From Flaccisagitta enflata (lineage: Eukaryota > Chaetognatha > Sagittoidea > Aphragmophora), in contig OZ231128.1 of assembly GCA_965153355.1 (NCBI GenBank), positions 2,418,001 through 2,482,000 on the forward strand: a stretch of 64,000 bases of DNA, in the 5' to 3' direction. Under the pieces are notes generated by a model. The model did no database searches and was not told where the DNA came from. It worked only from the letters and a program-made list of their open reading frames with translations. Shown here piece by piece: positions 33,181 to 44,489 of this stretch. Positions within the stretch are counted from its first letter, which is position 1; each line of letters opens with the position of its first letter. The position numbers and the translations under genes are program-made.

Positions 33181-34086
33181 TTGGACTACACCCCCTTTGT
33201 CCATCCTTTGGTAGGTAAACAGTCGGTTGCTTGGTTGGTCAGTTGGTCAGTTTGTTGGTTGGTCAGTTGGTCCCCTTTTAAACTTTTTTGGCATTTTTGA
33301 TCATTTTGAGCTCATTGCTCTTGCCCAAATGCTCCAGTGACCCTCTCAATCACTGCCCCTGCCTACCCACAAGCAACTAATGTAGCTGTGTATCCGGCTT
33401 TATTTATCTCAACATCAATTTATCTAACAAGCGACATGGGGTCACAATATCTTTGCGGACTGGTGGGGAGGGGCATCCAACCCCTATCAACACCCCCAGT
33501 CCCCACCCCACACACAAACATACGTAAAAAGTATCTATAACGCTTGTTTTTCCACTTTTCAACTTGATCACCACGGACCAACGGACCAATGAACCGATGG
33601 ACAGACAAAGCCTCTTATAGAGTTGTGTGTTTACATCTAAAAGTGTATCCTCAATGAAGTACAAGAAACCAGAAACCACAAAAATGGATGACATTGAAAA
33701 ATGAATCAGCTTGAGGCTTTAATTGGCTCAAAATTGACCAAAATTAACAAAATATGCTTCTAAGTTCCAAGATGTATGGTTAGCTAACTATGGTGTACTT
33801 TCATGCCAATTTTGTACATGGGGTAGATTTTTTTGCAGTTTTCAGTTGGTTGCTTTTCACTGAGGTTAAATCTTTGATTAACTAATTGTTTATACAAAAA
33901 ATGTTATCATTTTTTTATTATTTTCAGTTGCTTGCAATGCAACTCTACACCCCATTTTGTTTGTCTGAGTGGGTCATGCATATTTTACTTTTTTTGCTAT
34001 TTTCATTCATGGACCTCACAGCTCCTGCTTGAATATGACTCCTGCTTACATGCTTGTGACTGGGGTAGCCGTGTATCCGGCCTTAT
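33181..34086. repeat. Family A fragments in both orientations
   Basis: 33181-33402 is reverse (GGTTGGTCAGTTGG core, TTGCCCAAATGCTCC, ending GTAGCTGTGTATCCGGC). 33430-33645 is plus (GACCAACGGACC core, GACAAAGCCTCTTATAGAG). 33930-34085 is reverse (TTGCAATGCAACTCTACACC to GTAGCCGTGTATCCGGCC). Confidence 0.6.
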
Positions 34087-34407
34087 AGAAGATGCATGAA
34101 ATTTTTCTTATTCTAGTTGCAGTCTTTGTCCGTTGGTCCATCTATTGGTTCGTTCCTTGGTCTATCCCTAGTCCATCCCTGATAATTGAGTTGAAAAGTA
34201 GAAATCAGAAGTTTTAAGTACTTTTCTGTGTATGGTTATGTTAGGGGTCAGGGTTGAGGTGTTTTAGGGTTGGATGTCCCCTGCCCACTTGTCCACAACA
34301 ATATTGTGACCCTGTGTCACTTGATCTTGGTTGGAGTGGCCTCCTTCAGTATCATATCTGAACATTAAAACCAAGTAAACTTCAAAGAAAGTTTGGATTC
34401 AAAAGAA

Positions 34408-34627
34408 AACAAGGCCGGATACACGGCTGCCGAAGTCGCGTGCGGGTAGGCAGGGGCCGTGCAGGTGGGCAGGGGCCGTATTTTAGGTCACTAGACCATT
34501 TGGGCAGGAGCAGTGAGGTCAAAAAAGTAAAACAAAAAAAAAAAGTAAAATGGGGACCAACCAACCGACCAACCGACCAACGGACGGACAAAGCGGGGTG
34601 TAGAGTTGCGTAGCACGCGACTAAAAA
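34408..34627 (+). repeat. Family A copy, complete short form
   Basis: 220 bp: AACAAGGCCGGATACACGGC, AGTCGCGTGCGGGTAGGC, TTTGGGCAGGAGCAGTGAGG, the AAAAGTAAAATGGG block, a GACCAACC core, GACAAAGCGGGGTGTAG, and the end hairpin GTTGCGTAGCACGCGAC with CTAAAAA. Confidence 0.85.
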
Positions 34628-36557
34628 GGTTTTGTGAATTTTGCTGGCTAATTGTCATCTTTTGCTTATTAAGGATAACTTATGCTTATTTCTAAGCAAA
34701 TTTAGTATTCAATGCCAAATCTTTTGTGGTCCCTAGTCTCTTACCCTTACTCTCTTACTGGAGCTATTTAGTTACACCCCACAAGAGAAATGGAAATCCG
34801 CCTATAAAAGGATGAAAAATCTCAGTCCCTTCATTTGTTTTATTTCTTATTTTATATATTGGCAATAACAAAAATCTTCATACAACAGATAAAATTTGTT
34901 GGTCACTTGACATCTGTAATTGTCGGGTTTAACTGTACTTCGAATGAATCTGTGTTAGAAAAAAAAACAGAAGAATAGGACAATTTTCATTATTTCTAAA
35001 CAATGCATGAATTAGGTTATTTTCTGTTTTGTTTCTTTGCTATCCCTAGCTTTTTGGGCGCTCTCTATGGCATCAGCTGACAGTTTTTTAGTTCAATGAG
35101 CTTGTATGTATTACAAATGAACAAGCCAGTTTGAACATTTGGTTCAAACACATAAATCAACTGTTTTCTTAAATTTACAAAAAATTTTGTTAGTTTTTGC
35201 TGTTTTTGCCAACTATTGGGATAACCAGATACTTAAAAGGGCATCTGAGTGGCCTCTTACTACAAATTTTTCAAGCAACCTACTTGGAGTCTCCAAGTTT
35301 AAGAACATAGCCTTGTTTTGAAACACCCCAGTAGCTGGTTTCTCCTTACCACTTCCTTCAAATTCTTGTAGTTGGTGTTAGTGAAGGTTGTAGCTCATTG
35401 TCATTCCTCAGACACTTAATATGTGTTTATCTCATGAAGTGTTTTTTATCTTAACAATGAATAATAAGGCACTTGAGTGTAAATGGGACAGCGTAACCCA
35501 CATGAACTCACATAGGGGCATCGGGTACCGCTGACCATCTATTGCTTTTGCGACTATTATTCATTCCCTCTTTCTTTTCTTCCCTTCCTTCATTCTATCC
35601 TTTCCATTCCTCTATTCATTTTTTTGTGAGTAGTAGACCGGCTTCCACCTCCCATCGTTGGATTAGACCAAGTACTCATGGATTTTCTAAGGAGATTGCC
35701 TGGTACTCATATCTAATTTTTTGGGCACATTAAATCTTTGACCTACACAGGTTTGTCAAAATTAGAAAAAAAAATCATTGGGTGATGTTTCTGCTTTTTT
35801 TTTCACAATTGCCTATGTTGTTGGACTTGAAGATGGTTTTAGTTGTCAACAAGTGAGTAGTAGATGGGCTTCCACCAAAATCTTTGACCTACAATACGTT
35901 CTCATGAAATTTCAAAGGAGATTGACTACTTTTTGAACATCAAATCCTTAACCTGCACACACAACGGTCTACATATTCCGTATGAATCAGAGTTGAGTGT
36001 CCATGGAACCGGTTGTGCGGGAGGTGATCTACATAGCTTGTGGAACACGAATCACTCCCTTGTAAGTTTTTTTGAAGGCAAAATTCTTTTTAAACATCAC
36101 TTTTTATGGAGACAGGTGATGGCAACAATTTTTGTCTTTGATGACTGAGAAAAAAGTATTGAGTCATCTTCTAAAATGGATATCTTGGTTTGTATTGAAG
36201 CTAGATACTTTTCTAAATAAAGCAAATTAATCTACATCAAACAATCTACAACATGAGTGCAATCTGGTTATTGTAACTTCATCCGTTTAGAAATCACAAG
36301 CAAAAGAGTGGAAACATTCATTGTCAAAATTGGCAAGAAAATTGATGTGGGAAAAATGATGTAGGAGTACGTTCCAATTAAGACTTTTGACATCCCGTCT
36401 TTCACAGCAGCCAGAAAATATTTAGTCGCAGACTCACGTCACAATTATGAAAGGCTTTGTCCATCGGGTCATTGGTGCATCCGTCCATTGGTCGTTTGGT
36501 TTGTCGTGCGAAAAGACACATTTAGGATGCTAGGTGTATGAGTGTGCGTGTGTGTAT
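34628..36557. other. Mostly unassigned AT-rich sequence
   Basis: An FB-family outer end (GGGTACCGCTGACCATC, TGCTTTTGCGACTATTA) lies at 35520-35564, followed by a CTTCC-rich patch. A 70-bp stretch at about 35985-36060 ends in a good donor (CTTGTAAGTTTT) and is open, but has no family match and no acceptor that I can defend. Confidence 0.4.
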
Positions 36558-36561
36558 GTGT

Positions 36562-36838
36562 TGTCAAGACGAGGAATGTTTCCATTCCCAGCCTTGAGTA
36601 AGTGACCGGTTTAATTCTGTCTCTCTGGCTAGAAATAAGAATCATATTCTGTCTTGCCAAGCTAAGAATTAATGGGAGGGGGGGTAGGTGAGACGTAAGA
36701 GACCAAAATCCTTTTCAGTCCTTCTACCGTTCTGATTTGCCTTAGGAAAGTAGCCCTTAAGAAGGGAAAATGGGAGGAGGAGGAAAAGGTTATTATTCCT
36801 AATGATCCTTGAGTTCTGATCAATAAAGGAATAATGAC
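36562..36838 (-). repeat. 3' LTR, lacking its outermost U3 end
   Basis: 277 bp matching 44490-44766 with no difference that I can see. It lacks the last 25 bp of the other LTR (ending CGACA). Instead its inner edge runs directly into the broken reverse-transcriptase frame. Confidence 0.88.
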
Positions 36839-36839
36839 A

Positions 36840-38573
36840 TAAACTTCCCGAAATTTTCATGCCCATTGGCAATCTGTTCATCTGGAAAAGGCGATGGTTA
36901 GCCTGGAAAACGAACAACTTACGGGCTGACTCAGGATGAACATGCCACTGATGATAAAACGAACTGGCATCGAGGTTGGTGTAGCAAACAAACTTGCTAT
37001 CACCAGCCTCGGAATGAAACAAATCAGTCAGGGGGAGGGGGTGGGCAACTGGCAAAATTCTCAAATTGCAACCGCGCAGGTCCATGATTAGACGCTGCTT
37101 GATTATACAGCGCCTCTCACTACTCAAATAGCGACTTTCAAAAATCACGTGAGCATGCGACACTATACTGCCCGCTGAATCGTGACACTCGCGTATCACT
37201 CCCTGCTCCAACAACAACTTGATATGTTCATCTAATGCTTTCTTTTCTTTTCATCCATCCTGCGGGGGGGGGGTCCTTTTAGGATATGGCATTGACTCAT
37301 CATACTTGATTTTAAATGGGGGAACTCTCACCCCTTCAGCCATTTGGGCCGGAAACTTAGGGTTAGCAAAACAATGTCTCCAACTCCATAAAAGGTCACC
37401 CACCCTCACTTTCAACCCTTCCTCCATGTCAAACATTTGAAACTTCTCGATGAACTCATCTTTTGACTCCCAATAAATACAACTTTCAGCCCTTTTTCTC
37501 TCTGTCTCCAGGTCAACATTTCTACCATCTGGAACTTCAGAATCATCAACTCGAACGTCAACGGGAAGATCAATGTTTACTCCTTTCTCACGCATTGTCA
37601 CCAAATCATCATCACTCAATTTACCGTTATCCACTATGGACGATAAATTCACGCGGTCATCATCGCTCAGGGTAAGCTTTACAGCACAACTAGACAACCT
37701 CTTGGATGCTTGAGGAAAAGTGACATCATGATAATCATAACAAGGAGCCACCCTTCCTAATACTTGCCCCTTTTTTATGATCACATCTGAGTCAGTGTTA
37801 TTCACAACTATCGTTTCTATGGATTTAGCATGAATGTCACAAATAACAGATGGCACATAAATACTGTCATTCTCATCTAAATCAGATAAAAATACGTTAG
37901 ACTCTGTGACGGAAAAAGTAGATTGACAAGTCAACACTAACCTTTCATGTGACCTTGGTGTGACCTTGACGTTGAAACTTGATGTCGCTTTTGGGTTCTG
38001 ATGAATGATTTTCTCTTGTTGATTTGAAGATTTGTTGCGTCTGCGTTCGAGTTCTTTCATTGCTAAAGCTGAATTCATTGATGACGGTATACGAAGTCGA
38101 TTGACTGAAATGATAGAGTTTTTGGTATTGAGAGATACATTGCAATTAGGGCTCATCAATATGTCATTGCCTATGAGGGCAGTCTTGACATCTGCAAGAA
38201 AGAAATTTAGATTTTTCACCACACCAATAAAATTCACCTTAAGTTTCACCCTATGCGTGATTTTTTGTTGAGATTTTTCATCATAGCCTCCGACGCGAAA
38301 TGAGTGGCTTAATTCTTCCACTTCCCCTGCCCCTGCCCAACCCTTTGGACAGAGAGAAATATCGCTGCCTGAGTCAACAAAAAATGCCCTATCACGCCCT
38401 GCTATTGAAACGGCTAAATAGAATTTCTTACTTGGTGGGATTTTTATTGAAGATGCTTTTGCTAGAGTAGATGACACCACTCGCAATGGTGTAAATTCAT
38501 TTCCTGTGGAAGTCGCCAAAATTTGTGTCTGCTGTCCGGACGAGGCCTCGGACGCTGAAGAACTAGAGGCTAG
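36840..38573 (-). CDS. pol: Pol: retropepsin and N-terminal reverse transcriptase, truncated
   Basis: In frame with the zinc-finger segment across the UGA at 38574. The protease has the active-site loop FFVDSGSDISLCP and the later block ALIGNDILMSPNC. About 330 codons on, the RT starts with PPFKIKYDESMPYPKR, then LLEQGVIRECHDSAGSIVSH, then QRLIMDLRGCN, NLDASSFYHQWHVHPESARK and MNRLPMGM, which are the first RT blocks. The catalytic YxDD block is absent because the frame meets the 3' LTR right after MKISGSL. A second in-frame UGA at 37251-37253, next to a run of ten C's, falls where a typical element reads straight through. The product would not make a working polymerase. Confidence 0.82.
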
Positions 38574-38576
38574 TCA
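38574..38576 (-). promoter_or_regulatory. Gag/protease UGA stop in UGA-CUA readthrough context
   Basis: The minus strand reads AAG UGA CUA GCC. UGA followed by CUA is the best-documented leaky stop context in animals and in several viruses. The reading frame before and after is the same, and the stop falls exactly between zinc fingers and protease, where Gag-Pol expression needs recoding. Confidence 0.7.
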
Positions 38577-39139
38577 CTTTGCCCTGCTGTTCTTCTTTGA
38601 CTCTGATTTGATTCTTTTCCATAGTGAAATGATGGCTGCGTCTTTCGACGGCTTTTGACGGCACTCGAAGGGGAAGTGACGGTCGTTCTTGGAAAACACC
38701 CTGTCGCAAAAGATGCACTTGCTTTCACATAACGCCAGGTCAGTCGTCATGGAGTGGTGTCTGAAGCAAACCCAGCAACAGCCGGTTAGGCCTAGGTTTC
38801 TCATCCAGCGCTTGGATTGAGCCAACCTGGCCTCGACCGACGTTGAAGCTGCTGACGTCGGCGCCGATCCGATTTTGCAAGTAAAGGTTCTAAACTGTGA
38901 CGCCAATGCGTACATTTTGTATTGAAAACAGATAAGAGATCGTAGAGATTTGTATCCCTTGTGATCATGCCTTTGACAATGGCTTTAAATCTCGCCTCAT
39001 TGCTAAGATAATTCAAGCATTCCTTCTTTCCTTTCTTAACCTCGTCAAACTTGACGGATTCAGTAGCTTTGATCATTCTAGAAACTCTTTTCGCGTTTCC
39101 CCAGCCCCCGCAAAGATAACCTCCGGAACAATGCCTCAA
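38577..39139 (-). CDS. gag: C-terminal Gag part with CCHC-like fingers, frameshifted
   Basis: Two overlapping open stretches. The first (from about 39147 to 38920; GNAKRVSRMIKATESVKF, NEARFKAIVKGM) continues the Gag ORF after a -1 shift at a run of eight C's (39148-39155). The second (38915-38577) follows after another -1 step and has two zinc-binding patterns, CCWVCFRHH and CIFCDRVFSKNDRHFPFEC, the likely nucleocapsid. The first shift site could be a programmed slip, since C-runs are slippery, but ordinary indels are equally possible. Confidence 0.6.
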
Positions 39140-39141
39140 AT

Positions 39142-40401
39142 CTACGCCTGGGGGGGGTCATCAAAGCTGGGGTATCTAGCTTTAGGCTCTTCCTCATCCT
39201 CACTGCTGCTGCTGCTACTGTCATCAACATCGTTAAAATAATCATCAGGCAAGGTTGCTTTCTTCTTCTCTTTCTCCTTCCTCCCCTTCTTCTTCTCTTC
39301 ACCTCCTCCTCCTTTAACATCCTCCTCCTTTCCTTCTACTACCTCCACCTTTCCACCCTCTTTTTTCTCATCATCATCCTCAACCTTCTTCTCCCCATCA
39401 CCATCATCATCTTCACCTTTCTTCTTAAGAACATCCCCTTTCTCACCTTTGTCTTTTAACGACACTGCCTTGACAGGTCTGACCGTGCTCGTCGACGAAG
39501 AACTGGAAGACCGATGTCGTCGACGACTCTTTGAAGCCTTTGACTTCTTCGACGACCCTGCCAAAGAAGAACGAGACGGGGCTTTTCCTTTGCCGCCGAT
39601 TGGACCAAAACGTTTACGCCTCTCAGCGATGGCATCCGGGATGGGCGGTAAGGACCATGTCGCGGAGTCAGATGATGCGTGAGGCGGATCCTCGACGACT
39701 TCGTCAACTACGATGATGTCGTCGTCTTCCGCCCATGCTTCTTCAACTTCAATTCCTGGATAGAAAGAACTTTCTACCTCCTTTAGCTTCGCTCTAAAAA
39801 TTCTCAGAGACTCGGCATCTTTGTACTTGACTGCCGTATTTGCAACAGATAACAGCAATCTGACATCTGCATCTCTCTTATCTCTTTTCCTGATCTCCTC
39901 GTCATACTCCTTCCGCTTCACTTCTACATCCGCCTTCAACTCTGACAATTCAAATTCGGCGCTATCTCTGCCCAACTCTGTCTCCGCCAAATTGCTAATC
40001 AATTCCTCTTTCTCACCTTCCAGTTTGGCGATGGTGGTTGTTGCTTCGCGCAGCTCATCTTTAACTTCCTCCACTTCGCGGACGTCGGTCAATGCATCGT
40101 AAATCTTCATTGCGGATTCGAGAAACCCCAACAACTCTTTGATGTACTCCTGCCCGTCACTTTTGGTGTCGGACAGACAAACCGACGACCGTGGATGAAG
40201 CGTTTCATTGTCGCTGCGACGATTACAGTCCGGGCAGAGAGAAGAGAAGGTAATCCCGGATCCCAAACGCCTGCGAAGCTGCTGTCTGACGAATCGAAGT
40301 AGCTCCTCAACTCTGTCGGTCCTGACGGTAAAGTCGGCGGAATCGTCTTCCCGCCATGAGAAAATCAACTCCCTCGCCGCGGTAATTCGTTCTTCTGCCA
40401 T
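39142..40401 (-). CDS. gag: Gag-like protein with coiled coil and acidic/basic tail
   Basis: A 419-residue ORF from ATG 40401. Residues about 1-70 are charged and helical; a CPDCNRR...H...C cluster near 55-75 resembles a zinc site. Residues about 85-215 are a strong coiled coil (EEVKDELREATTTIAKLEGE region). Residues 215-419 are low complexity: an SKKSKASKSRRRHRSSSSSS basic-serine stretch, then alternating K/E/D and G runs, and an acidic end. No start is found closer to the 5' side in this frame. Position after the leader and before the zinc fingers and protease argues for Gag; I cannot align a capsid domain with confidence. Confidence 0.65.
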   Translation of the reverse strand: MAEERITAARELIFSWREDDSADFTVRTDRVEELLRFVRQQLRRRLGSGITFSSLCPDCNRRSDNETLHPRSSVCLSDTKSDGQEYIKELLGFLESAMKIYDALTDVREVEEVKDELREATTTIAKLEGEKEELISNLAETELGRDSAEFELSELKADVEVKRKEYDEEIRKRDKRDADVRLLLSVANTAVKYKDAESLRIFRAKLKEVESSFYPGIEVEEAWAEDDDIIVVDEVVEDPPHASSDSATWSLPPIPDAIAERRKRFGPIGGKGKAPSRSSLAGSSKKSKASKSRRRHRSSSSSSTSTVRPVKAVSLKDKGEKGDVLKKKGEDDDGDGEKKVEDDDEKKEGGKVEVVEGKEEDVKGGGGEEKKKGRKEKEKKKATLPDDYFNDVDDSSSSSSEDEEEPKARYPSFDDPPQA

Positions 40402-41033
40402 ACTTGCTAGATTGTTTAAAATTAGAATGGATGTGTATAATAACCTGAAAATAGATTAAAATCATGGACATCTCAATCAGTGATAACTCATTTCTTTCTA
40501 TGATTAAGGCATAACTCATTCAATAAGAAAACAATTATCACTCAGTTCAATTGAGCAACAAAACTTTTTATCATTGACGACTAACTGCCATTCTTGATGA
40601 TTCTGCTTTGTTTGTTTGAAAACAATGAACCACCAATTGATCACAACAATCACTTACAATTGACTGAATTAACCATCAGTCATATTACAAGTTGAAATAA
40701 TAAGCAATCAACCCTTCAAAATAATTTTTACATTGATTGAAAATATCACTGCCATCTGATTTTTTTCACATACATGTTTCTTCTTAACCATCAATGACCA
40801 CTTCTAACTTGCATGACAACTGTACTTTTATCATCCTTGTCATAACAAAATGCTGTGATCATTCAACGCGCGAAATTTCATGATGCAACTTGCTGACATT
40901 GCCAATTAAGCAACTCATGTTTACTTCCTACACACTATCCAGTTCATTGTCTTTCACGATTTATTTCATTGCATTTTATTTCTAATCATTCCTGCAACTC
41001 TCTGTCTTTTGTATCAGTCCGAAAGTTCAAAAC
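40402..41033. other. Non-coding gap between ORF1 and Gag of the retrotransposon
   Basis: 630 bp, AT-rich, with stops in all frames, rich in TTGAT/CATCA words. Such a gap between ORFs of one element suggests that Gag is reached by splicing, an internal promoter, or internal ribosome entry. Confidence 0.5.
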
Positions 41034-42836
41034 TCACTCGTCGTCATTGAGCATGAGCGCGAAGAATTCCTCGTAGTTGAGGTCAGACGAGATGGACCCG
41101 ACGTCGCCGTCGACGTTGGCTTCAGACGCTCTTTGCAACTGCTCGTCGACTTGACCAACCACTTGCGGAACGGTGTTCGATTCGCCGATGACGTCGATGA
41201 CTCGTTGAGCATCGCGACTTCTTGCCAATGAAGGAGGGTCGGCGTCCATCGCTCTTCTTGCCGCCGCAACTTGATTCCTGACCGTGTTGACGCGACGAGT
41301 GGCTTCGTTGACGCGTGGATTGGCGTTCCGACGGACCAGTGGAGGTAAGCTTCTTGCTCTACCGTTGTGGTTGTCACACTGATGACGTCGTTGATTCACT
41401 TGACGACCAGATTGGTTACCCGCAGCATCACGACGGCCTTGACGATCAGCGCGACCACCACCAGCGTCATGACGAATCTGACGACCTACTTGGACACCGT
41501 TGTGAAGCAAAGGTACTGAAGGACGATTACTCTGACGGTTAGATGAATGGTTACGTTGCTCACGGACGTCCAACTGACCGCCCTGCCCTTGACGACTGCC
41601 GCGCTGCGCGTTACCACGACCCCCTTGACGACCGGAAGCTGATACTCTGACTATAGGGAAATCCCTTGCGTCAAAATTTTGGCGTGGCCAATATGAATAA
41701 CCCCCGTTGTTACCTTGATCCCCGTTGACAGGGCGGCGTGAAGAAGGTTGGAAGCTGGCGTCATTGCGGCCACAATGGAGACTCTCTCTTCCGGTGGGTC
41801 GTCCTTGCTGGGTGTAGTAGTGGCGATGGACTGGATGGGAATGATTTACTGACCCATCAGCTCAAGAACCGTAGACGTCAAAACGGACATTGCCGCTGTG
41901 TCGACCGGATAAATAACCTCTTGTGATGTTGAGAGATCGATCAAAGGCGCGTCGCTGCTGCGGCGCATCTCCTTGCCGCAAATTCATGTTGTTGAAGGAG
42001 AACCAATGCTGACGCGTGAAACTGGCTGCATCTTCTACGTCGCTAATATACGCTGACGTCAATTCGCGGACGCATGCATCGAACTCTGTCGTCAAATTCT
42101 CCAACGCCGCCTTCGCCGTATCCCACAGACGTTGGATCTCTCGCCTATTCGCCTCCAAAGCGTTGAGCTCTACCATCATCGCTCCTCTCTCCGTCCTCAA
42201 CCTTTGAAGTTCGTTGACGCAATCACGTGGAACTTCCGGTGTCGCCTCGCTGTCGGCCTCGGCCATCGCGTGTATGATCGCGGGTGAAGTACCCTCGTCG
42301 ACGGCCCCAGACGTGTACAAATGACGAATGGATCGAGCGATATCACTTGAAGACACTTCCCTCGACGGCCTCCCCAAGTTGGTTGTCGACGCCTCGGTAT
42401 AGTCGGCGTCGACGGTCTCGAGAGACGGCATGGACGTAGAGATAGACGCGTCGTCGTTGAACAGCGCCAACACACTGCTATTAGCGATGATTACCTCCAC
42501 CGGATTGCGGCTTCTTGCACCCGTCGACGCTCCCACATCGGCGCCCGTGGCGCCCGTTGCGCTCGACGAAGCTTCAACGACGACGTCACCCGCGACGCTA
42601 GGCTCCGCATGACCGCCATCGCAATGCTCCGCGCACTTAGGATCGTTGAACTAGACGGGGCTGACGTGCTCGGCCCGAAATCTCTGCCTGCATGTCGGAC
42701 AAGAATGGACTCGTCCGGAAGCCATCAACGATTGAAGACACGATGCGTGAAAAGGATGACCGCATCTGATCATTTGGAACTTGTGTGTTTCTGATCGGCG
42801 TTTACAAATCGCGCACAATTCGGTGACTTGACACAT
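41034..42836 (-). CDS. ORF1: RING-H2, coiled coil and Gly/Arg/Gln-rich protein, two in-frame stops
   Basis: One reading frame from ATG 42836 to 41034, about 600 codons, broken by UAG (42651-42653) and UGA (41862-41864). The first part is a RING-H2 finger: CAICKRR, then RCGHPFHASC, then CPTCRQRF, giving the C3H2C3 ligand order of E3 ubiquitin ligases. Part two (to 41865) is Ser/Thr-rich, then a coiled coil (CVNELQRLRTERGAMMVEL). Part three (41861-41034) starts His/Arg-rich, has RGG-like repeats (QGGRGNAQRGSRQGQGGQ), and ends acidic. RING plus coiled coil resembles a TRIM protein without a B-box. It sits between the 5' LTR and Gag on the element's own strand, so it belongs to the element. Upstream codons to 42920 are also open and preceded by an acceptor-like TTCATTGCAG. 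Confidence 0.72.
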
Positions 42837-42920
42837 GATGACGTCGGTCTTGAAATCACGTCGGACTTTTAGAACGAGGTAAAATAATCGAGTTGCGTGG
42901 AATGAATCTTTCTTCTGCAA

Positions 42921-44475
42921 TGAACACGTAAAAATATATGGGATAAATTTTAGTTTAATTTATCTCATTTTTCTTTCTGCTTTTACCATTCACTTTCATC
43001 ATCATTCATTTTTCTTTTTTTTTGTTATATGGGGAAAAATCTTTTCTTGAATTGCAGTCGCGAATGGAAATATGAGAAAAGAAAAAAAAACCCCACCCGA
43101 CTTAATATTTCCTCTTACACCTTTTATGCTTTTCAGCCGCTTCAGATTTCAAACTTAGACTTGCAGACATCAACATATTACCAAATATTTGAAATAAAAT
43201 TCGAATGCTTCACTGCTGTTGTAGCATGAATGTATCTGCCTTTACTCACAAATGACATCGCTCTATTGACTAAATCAAACAGATGACATTAACAACTTTC
43301 AAAATATGAATAAAAGGCGACTTATAAAATAACTTTCAAGTCGATGATTAACTGCCGTCGAAATAAATCAATTTCACTTTCTTTAATATTTCTTTTAAAA
43401 TTCTGAGAAAATGAAGTTTTATAATGAAATTCGACTTTCTCCTTTTTCAATGGAATATTCGAATGACGATACAATTTTCTTATCTTCTTTTGTTTTTCTC
43501 CCTTCACTTTAACATTCACTAGTTAAGAGTGATGAACAAAATTTGAATTATTTCATTACTGACGGACTTTACTGTTTCATTCAACTCTCATTCTTCTTAC
43601 TGTCGGACTTAACAGACTGAAATAGATTGAATTCACAGCGCGCATTTATTTCTTATTCTTTAAGAAACGACGAAAAATAAAATGACGATTTAAAGACTTT
43701 TTCCGTCTTAGAAGAAATGAACGGGAGAGAATTATGAATACTGTAATGAACAGTTCAACTGCAATTTGCTTGCTCTTTCCACTTAATTCTGGTCGGAGCA
43801 ATCTCTCTCGGCCAGTTTTTCATAACAATATCCCCCTCTTCCCCCTTCTCACCAGAATGGCGCCGTGTGAAGGTGACCTTCGATCGACTGGCGACGATTC
43901 TGAGAACTTCCACTCTCTCTCTATCCACGACGGTGGGTTGGTCCGTCGGACTACAATGAAACATTTCAAGGAGAGAGCGAACGGACAAAAACCACCTCTC
44001 AGGCTTGTCTACAAACTTACCGCTATCAGTGAACATCCTAACCCATGAACACTTACTCGGAAAGAAAACCTGAGAGTCACATTACTATGCGATTATTTAT
44101 ACTTCTCTCCATGGTGAATCGTTAATTATTATTGTTAATACCTTAATAATTCCTCTCAATGGAAACATAGTAAAGTGTAAAGACGTGCTCACATGAATGG
44201 TACCTTTCATGCTCGCTAACCGACCGCGGCCTTGCTTTGCTGATTGCACTCACGCATTTCTTTTTCTCACTGTGTGAAATTAAATAAACTCACTTTTGCG
44301 ATAACCTTCTACTTCATTCGGCCGATTGAAGTTTGAGGGACAATGAGCCGCGATCGCCGATCGATTCCGCCCAAGTTTGAAGTTGTTGGTAGCCGTGTCC
44401 GATGGGAAAGCGTAGTCGACCGATAAAACTTGACCGACCGTCCCTTCTGGAAACGAAAATTAAAAGTTGAAATAC
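42921..44475. other. Retrotransposon 5' leader
   Basis: About 1.55 kb, AT-rich, with no ORF that resembles a protein, between primer-binding site and ORF1. Long leaders may carry a packaging signal or an intron; the acceptor-like TTCATTGCAG just before ORF1 supports the latter weakly. Confidence 0.5.
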
Positions 44476-44489
44476 GACCGCTGCCACCA
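44476..44489 (-). promoter_or_regulatory. Primer-binding site for minus-strand DNA synthesis
   Basis: Directly after the 5' LTR, with no gap, the minus strand reads TGGTGGCAGCGGTC. TGG pairs with the CCA end of a tRNA, as expected for LTR elements. Which tRNA is used cannot be read without a tRNA set. Confidence 0.75.

Noticed and set aside
35933-36148. Candidate exon ending at a good GTAAGT donor
   Set aside because: No family match, no convincing acceptor, surrounded by unassigned sequence.
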